A program made the position numbers and the translations under genes. 22,615 nucleotides of DNA from Phallusia fumigata (taxonomy: Eukaryota > Chordata > Ascidiacea > Phlebobranchia > Ascidiidae). Location of the stretch: NCBI GenBank assembly GCA_008931825.1, contig QXVZ01023554.1, forward strand, positions 1 through 22,615. Reading direction: 5' to 3'. Shown here in pieces: positions 17,052 to 22,615 of this stretch; positions within the stretch are counted from its first letter, which is position 1, and every line of letters begins with the position of its first letter. Under the pieces are notes generated by a model that saw nothing but the letters and a program-made list of their open reading frames with translations, did not search any database and was not told the DNA's origin.

Positions 17052-17171
17052 TATAAAAACCCTTGGTTTTAAGTGTTCACAGGCATATAGGGAGTTCAAT
17101 CAATGCAGACCGAGTCCTTGTCCTTCATCACCGAACAAACAGTTTTCGATGCCGACGTAGTTCAATCGTAA
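17052..17171 (+). promoter_or_regulatory. TATA box followed by a 22-codon frame
   Basis: TATAAAAACC at 17052 is followed 51 bases later by an ATG (17103) opening 22 codons (MQTESLSFITEQTVFDADVV, then QS) to TAA at 17169-17171. The spacing would suit a core promoter with a short leader. The same 13 bases TATAAAAACCCTT recur at 18572-18584 without such a frame. I recognise no product. Confidence 0.2.
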
Positions 17172-18334
17172 CCGCGATTTATTGCCTGGCAAATACCGCT
17201 GTAATTTAATAATGACACAAAGTCAACAAGGGCGACAAGGTCTCGTTGTCACCGGGCGAACCCGTGTATAATGGCTTGCTATTTCCGTAACTTTTTATCA
17301 TCGTGTAAAGTTGGTAAACAACGGGTGCAGTTGCGTACGTAACTTAACTGACAAGATTCGAGATTTCACTGACCATGGTCTTGCAGGATATCCAATCCTA
17401 GATATGTGCAACGTATTCATGTAGCAAGTTCGGGACGTGGTTTGTGCAGTCAGCCATTGTGACTAAAATTGGGGGTTTTTTAAGCGAGCGATTGTACCAA
17501 AACCTGATGCGAATTTCTGAAAAGGGTTATCTAGCCTTGTTGATGTACACGGCCTTTTAAACCTAGACGTGCAAATGCCTGTCGTAATTAAAACGGAAAC
17601 GTCCAAAACGCGGGTATGCTTTTCGGGTTAATCGGAGCGTTGCCCTTCGAGATGCCCATTGACATTTCTCAGTCATATGTAGTAACCTCACATTTTCACC
17701 ATCTGTGCATGATCAATACAATACGCCTGGCCCGTAACTTGACATTATACGTTACCTTGCAATGGGCGTGTTGCTTTGAACCATCTTGCACACTAAGGGC
17801 GTCTAAACCGATTTTTAGAACCGTTGTCAACCTGTTTCAGACACGACTTCCCAAAACCACTTTTGTCACAGTTGGTTGCACACAGCTAGTTAGGAAACCC
17901 GCTGTATTTTGTCGAAGCTTGAGGTGTGTTGTAAAATGCCTTAAAGTTAACATACTTTTACCCACTTTGTTGTGAAAATAGCGACTAAGCCGCTTTTTAT
18001 CACAAGCGTGGCTTTGTAGTTTCAAATGAGCGTTTCGGTTGCAAGCTGCTGTTGTAGTTGGTGCGACTTCAGACGGTGTATCGAATTCGTGGCCAAAGGA
18101 ATGGAAGTGTAACCAGTACTGACGGTGTATCGTTGCACAACGTAACTTAACACTTTGCAACATCCTGTGCTGCTTGAACATATGGCTCTCGCATAAATGC
18201 CCACACTACACCGTTTTCGTGCAGCTTTTAGCATATGTGTTTGTCTGTGTGTCAAAGGAGTACAACATTTTAAAAGTATGTGTCAGATCAAACCATCGTT
18301 AACCATGGGCTTTAAAACGTGTTATACTGTAGGA

Positions 18335-18387
18335 TTTTGGGGGTCCTAACCTTTTGACATGTTTCCGTAAACATTTAGTCCCCCCAA
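18335..18387. repeat. Nested hairpin with G/C-tract arms
   Basis: The outer arms TTTTGGGGGTCCTAA (18335-18349) and TTAGTCCCCCCAAA (18374-18387) are imperfect inverted copies. Inside them ATGTTT and AAACAT pair around CCGT (~18359-18374). It may be a very small inverted-repeat element or a structured site. Confidence 0.55.
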
Positions 18388-18511
18388 ACCGATTCAACTG
18401 GCCGTAGTGATAAAATTATAATCTCAACATTGGTACTTCTGTGTAAACTTGTACGTCCATTGATAACACGACAGTCGCTCAATAATTACGCAACAATCGT
18501 GGCTGTCTCTC

Positions 18512-18719
18512 CCAAACAACGGCTGGCACTTTTGGTGACGAAACAAACGTTGGAGTGATGTAATCCCATAATATAAAAACCCTTACCAAAATAACTTTTA
18601 TCGGGTCAATATCTGGTGCTGATAGTAGCGAATGCTAATTTCCAAACAACTGCTGGCATCAGAGATGTCGCGTTATAGACATTGCTCCAAAAAATACGCA
18701 CCAAAACAACTACTGCTCG
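18512..18719. repeat. Three related CCAAACAAC motifs
   Basis: CCAAACAACGGCTGGCA (18512-18528), CCAAACAACTGCTGGCA (18642-18658) and the more diverged CCAAAACAACTACTGCTCG (18701-18719). They share orientation. No larger duplicated unit encloses them. Confidence 0.5.
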
Positions 18720-19353
18720 TGTTTGCTATATTGCCGTAAAAATGTTTATTACACATTGCATATAACAACACTTATTGCACCAGCAACTTTCACGATATTA
18801 GTTCTAAGAGGTTTTTTTAAATTTAAGGAAACCGCCCCAAACCGAAGTTAATGACGTATAACTAAACGCTGTCTTTGGGCAATTACCCTAAAATATCGGC
18901 ACCCCCTTATTAAATTTTTGGATGTGCCCCTGGTCTCTAACCAAGGAATATTACCATTGCCGAGAATCTTGTATAAATTCACGTGGCTTGCATGCCAATC
19001 TGCCAAATTGGCTCGACGCTTGTAACGGAGTATTTAAAGCTCAAATAAAAACATCGCGGGTGTTTAAAGTTAAACATTGCGTTTCCGTAAAAAAACAAAC
19101 AGCTGTATGTCTCAGACTTGTGGCTTCCTAAGACCATTCATGTTAAAATGTAGGGCCAAATATTTGGATTATCAATGTACTGTCTGATTGTTTGTTGACA
19201 TACTTTGCGAATGGTATGTTATTTGCCTAAACTTGTAAACGTACATTAGTTGTGTATAACTGCCCAATTTAATACGTTTCGTGTTGTTTTCCCTTTAATT
19301 GTGCCAACGGCCGCATGCACCATGTGTTAGGTTGGAACAGCGGAAACCGAATT

Positions 19354-19368
19354 ATATCATAATGATAT
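19354..19368. repeat. Short perfect palindrome
   Basis: ATATCAT-A-ATGATAT. It closely resembles the core of the palindrome at 7057-7077 (ATATCAT/ATGATAT). Confidence 0.5.
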
Positions 19369-19420
19369 GTTTTACTATTGCGTATTCCACATTTTGATCT
19401 CTAATGTTAATACAGAGTAG

Positions 19421-19430
19421 CTATAAATAG
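19421..19430. promoter_or_regulatory. Consensus TATA-box sequence
   Basis: CTATAAATAG is symmetric enough to serve either strand. No start codon or exon can be tied to it; in AT-rich DNA a chance match is quite possible. Confidence 0.2.
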
Positions 19431-19812
19431 ACCGTTGCTATTGGGCTTACAAGATACAAGCCGCAATAATACAAAAAGCATCAGTGTATATTGAACTCAT
19501 TGACCCTCGAAAAAGCTGGCAACACTTGCGTTACTGCAGTAATAAATCACATTTCAATCACAGCTAGAATGTCAGCAATTTAACGCAGTGCAACTATCGA
19601 TCTAATTACGTGACCTTCCCAGTTGTTACGCAACCACAAACAATGGTTGCCATAACACTTTAATGCTGATCTGTGATTGGCGGATCCGGTCGGTGAACCT
19701 TAGCTGGCATTAAGTTTTATCGATCTCCGTACATCATATATTTTATCGACCTCGATCGTTTATGCAGCAGATGCCAATTCTGTGCTGATATGATCTGCTC
19801 CGTGCGGTTTTC

Positions 19813-19826
19813 GTTGCTGTGACAAC
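19813..19826. promoter_or_regulatory. X-box-like inverted repeat
   Basis: GTTGCTGTGACAAC fits the RFX-type X-box (GTTnCC/T-AT-G/A-nAAC) with one departure in the centre. It lies in a locally GC-richer stretch (19790-19870). No adjacent exon was identified. Confidence 0.25.
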
Positions 19827-22143
19827 GGACGAGTCGGTGCTGTGGCGACAAAACTGTTGTGTTTCGTGCCCGAAACGAATTTCACTTTTATTTTCTCAAT
19901 TTGTTTTAAACATGGTGTATACGGAAACCTTGCTTTGATACCGCTCGTATTTACAGACATAAGCGCAGTCTATAAGACTGCCGATCCGCGCAATTTTGCT
20001 CGCCCCCAGCAGATACTTCAGCATTGGGGGAATTTAATCGCTATTTTAAATCGAAGTTTCAATACTTGGTCATGCTAAGCACCAGCTTTACCATGTCCCT
20101 TTCCAGAAATGCAGCATCGAAGAATCATCAGTGTTCACATGGGGGTGATTTTCGTTTAATCATTACTCATGGTGAATTTGCATACTGGTAGAAACCCTGG
20201 GTATCTTGCCACATTTGGTGGTCGCTATGAAAATAGACTTCAACACACATTTACGCAAAAATAGCTCACCAAAAATATCAGTTAGGCCAAAAATACCAAT
20301 TCTAGGGCAAGGGGAGACATTATAATAATTGCAAATTTGGAACTTGCGAGAAAAACCAACAATTTGCAGGGCTGGTTTCGTTTAATATTGAAACAGCCTG
20401 ACGTCCAAAAAACATTCCGTTTAAAATTTCGTTGGCCGCTGGTGATATTTTGTTTGTGACGCATGTCGCCCCATTTTAAAATGGTGTTGCTATATTAAGT
20501 TAGTCCAGAGCAGCACCTGCAAAAATAATAACGGGAACCGATGTAAGGTATTTTTGCGACCTTCAGTTTCTTCCGGCGGGTGGCGGATATAGAGTTGGTC
20601 GCCTCGGGGGTTATTTGTTACGTCACAATTTGATGACACGATGGGAAACAAAATCGTTTTCTGGGGCTATCTTATTAGTCGGTTATAAAATAGCAAAGAA
20701 CCTTACACAACGAATCCTGTTAAATATAGGACAAAGTACGGTAAAATTATGAATGTTTTCAAGAAATACGGGTTGTTTGCTATTTTAGAACCTTTAAGAA
20801 TTTGGACGTCATATTGTTATTTCTTAAAAAAACCTGTTGTTCTCTTTTACAGCGGTTTTATACATTTAACGATTGTTTTGTCTTTCAAAAGGAGGGCGTT
20901 ATTTTGCAGTGTGTGGGTCGAAATACATTGTTGGATGGTTTGGTTTGTTCAGTCTGTGCCTGCAAAAAAGGAATTAATTTTTTTATGTACTCGCGGCAGC
21001 TTAACAATGGGGGCCATTTAAGCTGGCATACTATATTTAAGGCATCTGGACCATTTTTAAACTTCACGTATAGCTAACCCAAAACAATTTTTGTGTTGTT
21101 TTGATGCAACCCCTTAAAATATATTTATTAAAACCTTACATCAATTTTCCATTTATCCCACCTTCAAACGTATTTCTGCCTCCAAATCCAACTCGGTTTC
21201 AGCAACACTTAAAAAACAGGTCATAGAGATATTATGACAGCCGCTCTTTGATAAAACTTACAGCTTGTTTGGAGGTATTCGACCCACTGTTGTGATTTTT
21301 GCTGATCTGATGTTGAAACGACATGGCACCAAAACAGCTGTCCGAATTTCTCAAATGATTTCTCGCAATGTTTTCCTGTTGGTGTCGGTTTTCCTGTTGG
21401 TCAAACCCGTTGGTTTTGAAATAATGCGCTGGCAAGCGCTGGCATTTTTTTAGTTGGTTTGTTTCAGTGCGCCACTAAATGTTCCCAATCAGGTTAACAA
21501 ACTTGTAGGAAGTACAGTTTTTTTAACAAAATATACGTAATGTCCAATACGCTTTTCGAACTGATTTTAGAGGTTCATGTAAAGCTTTTACGTACCGTTT
21601 ACAGCAGGCCTCGCCAAGCACACCAATATTTTTACGGTTTAACATGTGTATATTTTTTATGTTAAGTTAAGTATATATCAAGTGACATGGTTTTGCGCGT
21701 AGTAGTTAAATATTTAAACGTAGGATTTGGAACGGGTACCGCACCGAACGAAAAATTTATTTACCACCATAACGGGTGTAGCGATCCAAAAAACTCAAAA
21801 CTTTACACTCAATGCTTGGAAGGACGACTGTGATACGGTATAACGCCTCTTGCAGGCCTGGCGTACTATGATTCGTATATGAGTGTGCCGTTATCGTTTG
21901 CCTGCACGAAAGCTTCAAGGAGATCCCAATACCCCATGTGCGCTAGCGTATAATTCACATTTGAACTTTCCCCTCGTTTCATGTTCCACTCTCAAACACA
22001 GTTTCTGTAATCTCCATCTGTCACAAAGTTTTCTATGAGTTAGTTTCGAGCTGCGTGCTTCCTGTTGAGCACGCGATTTGCTTCCAATTTTCGCTTCACA
22101 AACGCTCATCGTGCTGCTGACATCATTGCCCACATCAACGTGC

Positions 22144-22151
22144 TGACGTCA
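22144..22151. promoter_or_regulatory. CRE palindrome
   Basis: TGACGTCA, the full CREB/ATF site, is preceded ~30 bases upstream by the related GCTGACATCATTGC. It may belong to a promoter whose gene lies outside the window. Confidence 0.35.
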
Positions 22152-22615
22152 TCGCGTCGGTTGCCGAAACTTGTCAAATAAAAAAAAACAAATTTATTGA
22201 CAAGGTTATTTTGAGGTCAAATCATAAGGTTACTCGGTCACACTTTGGCAAGAAACCCAATCTTCCGACTTTTTTCTGCGTGTTGGTTTCAGAATAAGAC
22301 AGAAACGTCCCGAGCCGACAAACGTCAATCTATAGTCACGGTGCATGTTGCCCTGAACGAATGCCCTGGTGAATTTCATCAGTTTCTTGACGTAGTGTGG
22401 CCCCGGAAAAATGCCCCAATGTGGATTTTGCCTTTAATATCTAATTGCCCGTTGCACGCCCTTTCTCGTCGAGTCACACGGTCATGTTTGTAATTGTGAC
22501 GTCTTATAACGATTTTAGTGACGTTTCTCCGTAAAATGTTTAGCCGCTAAAGTAGATTTGTGTTGCTTCAAGCTGTTTGCATTGGGAATTCTGTGATGGC
22601 GTTGCTTGTGTTAGT

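Larger units (their letters stand above)
15794..18300. other. Intergenic DNA, first part
   Basis: No gene recognised. The longest open frames (17616-17975 plus, 17837-18181 minus, 15924-16193 minus) overlap one another or lack any motif, conserved-looking composition or splice context. Small signals are listed separately. Confidence 0.55.
18388..22615. other. Intergenic DNA, second part
   Basis: No gene, RNA gene or large repeat was recognised over ~4.2 kb. The open frames (for example 20749-21021, 21265-21453, 22245-22493) look like chance: they are mostly hydrophobic or basic low-complexity translations of AT-rich DNA, with no motifs and overlapping frames on the other strand. Minor tandem duplications occur at 21371-21401 (TTTTCCTGTTGGT twice, 18-base period) and 21426-21444 (GCGCTGGCA twice). 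Confidence 0.5.

Noticed and set aside
17616-18181. Overlapping 119-codon (plus) and 114-codon (minus) open frames
   Set aside because: Both lack motifs, domain-like patterning and splice context, and overlapping long frames on both strands point to a stop-poor stretch of DNA rather than to genes.
20749-21077. Two overlapping hydrophobic frames of about 90 codons
   Set aside because: The hydrophobicity follows from T-rich codons. The two frames are in different phases of the same DNA, and neither has a recognisable topology or family motif.

Overview
The window looks like animal nuclear DNA, most likely from a tunicate such as Ciona. It is AT-rich, it has spliced genes with GT-AG introns, and it carries one MBD2/3 gene of the undivided invertebrate type. 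Several near-identical blocks abut single undetermined bases, as happens when a highly polymorphic genome is assembled. The species call is inference. No bacterial, viral or CRISPR feature is visible.

Layout. (1) Positions 1-3200 are repeat-dominated. A foldback element at 1817-3200 consists of two opposed arms, each with about twelve ~50-bp units, and a truncated second copy lies at 213-1042 against an undetermined base (1043). (2) Positions 3201-6311 hold no recognisable gene. A ~0.68-kb block is present twice (4476-5162 and 5535-6198); the second copy is bounded on both sides by undetermined bases (5534, 6199) and is probably a redundant haplotype contig. A CCAAT-bearing promoter-like stretch sits at 5236-5533. 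(3) Positions 6312-9646: the first coding exon of a COQ5-like mitochondrial methyltransferase on the minus strand (6474-6627) faces away from a complete HSPE1 (mitochondrial Hsp10) gene on the plus strand (CDS 7867-8175). Between them is a heat-shock-type core promoter (a three-unit heat-shock element at 7108-7120 and a TATA box at 7145-7152). (4) Positions 9647-15191 hold a complete MBD2/3 gene of seven coding exons, reconstructed here from splice sites and protein similarity (260 residues, all phases consistent). (5) Positions 15192-22615 are, as far as can be seen, 3' untranslated and intergenic DNA with only short regulatory-like motifs, hairpins and small repeats.

Functions. HSPE1 and COQ5 both act in the mitochondrial matrix (protein folding and ubiquinone synthesis), and their 5' ends are divergent. 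MBD2/3 is the methyl-CpG-binding subunit of the NuRD chromatin-remodelling complex. The three genes share no obvious pathway beyond the mitochondrial pair, and the spacing gives no sign of a tight operon.

The main points for a second look are the foldback element with its CTCF-core-like units, the heat-shock promoter lying ~0.7 kb upstream of the HSPE1 start codon, the perfect 18-bp hairpin in MBD2/3 intron 1, and the assembly redundancy that probably separates COQ5 exon 1 from the rest of its gene.
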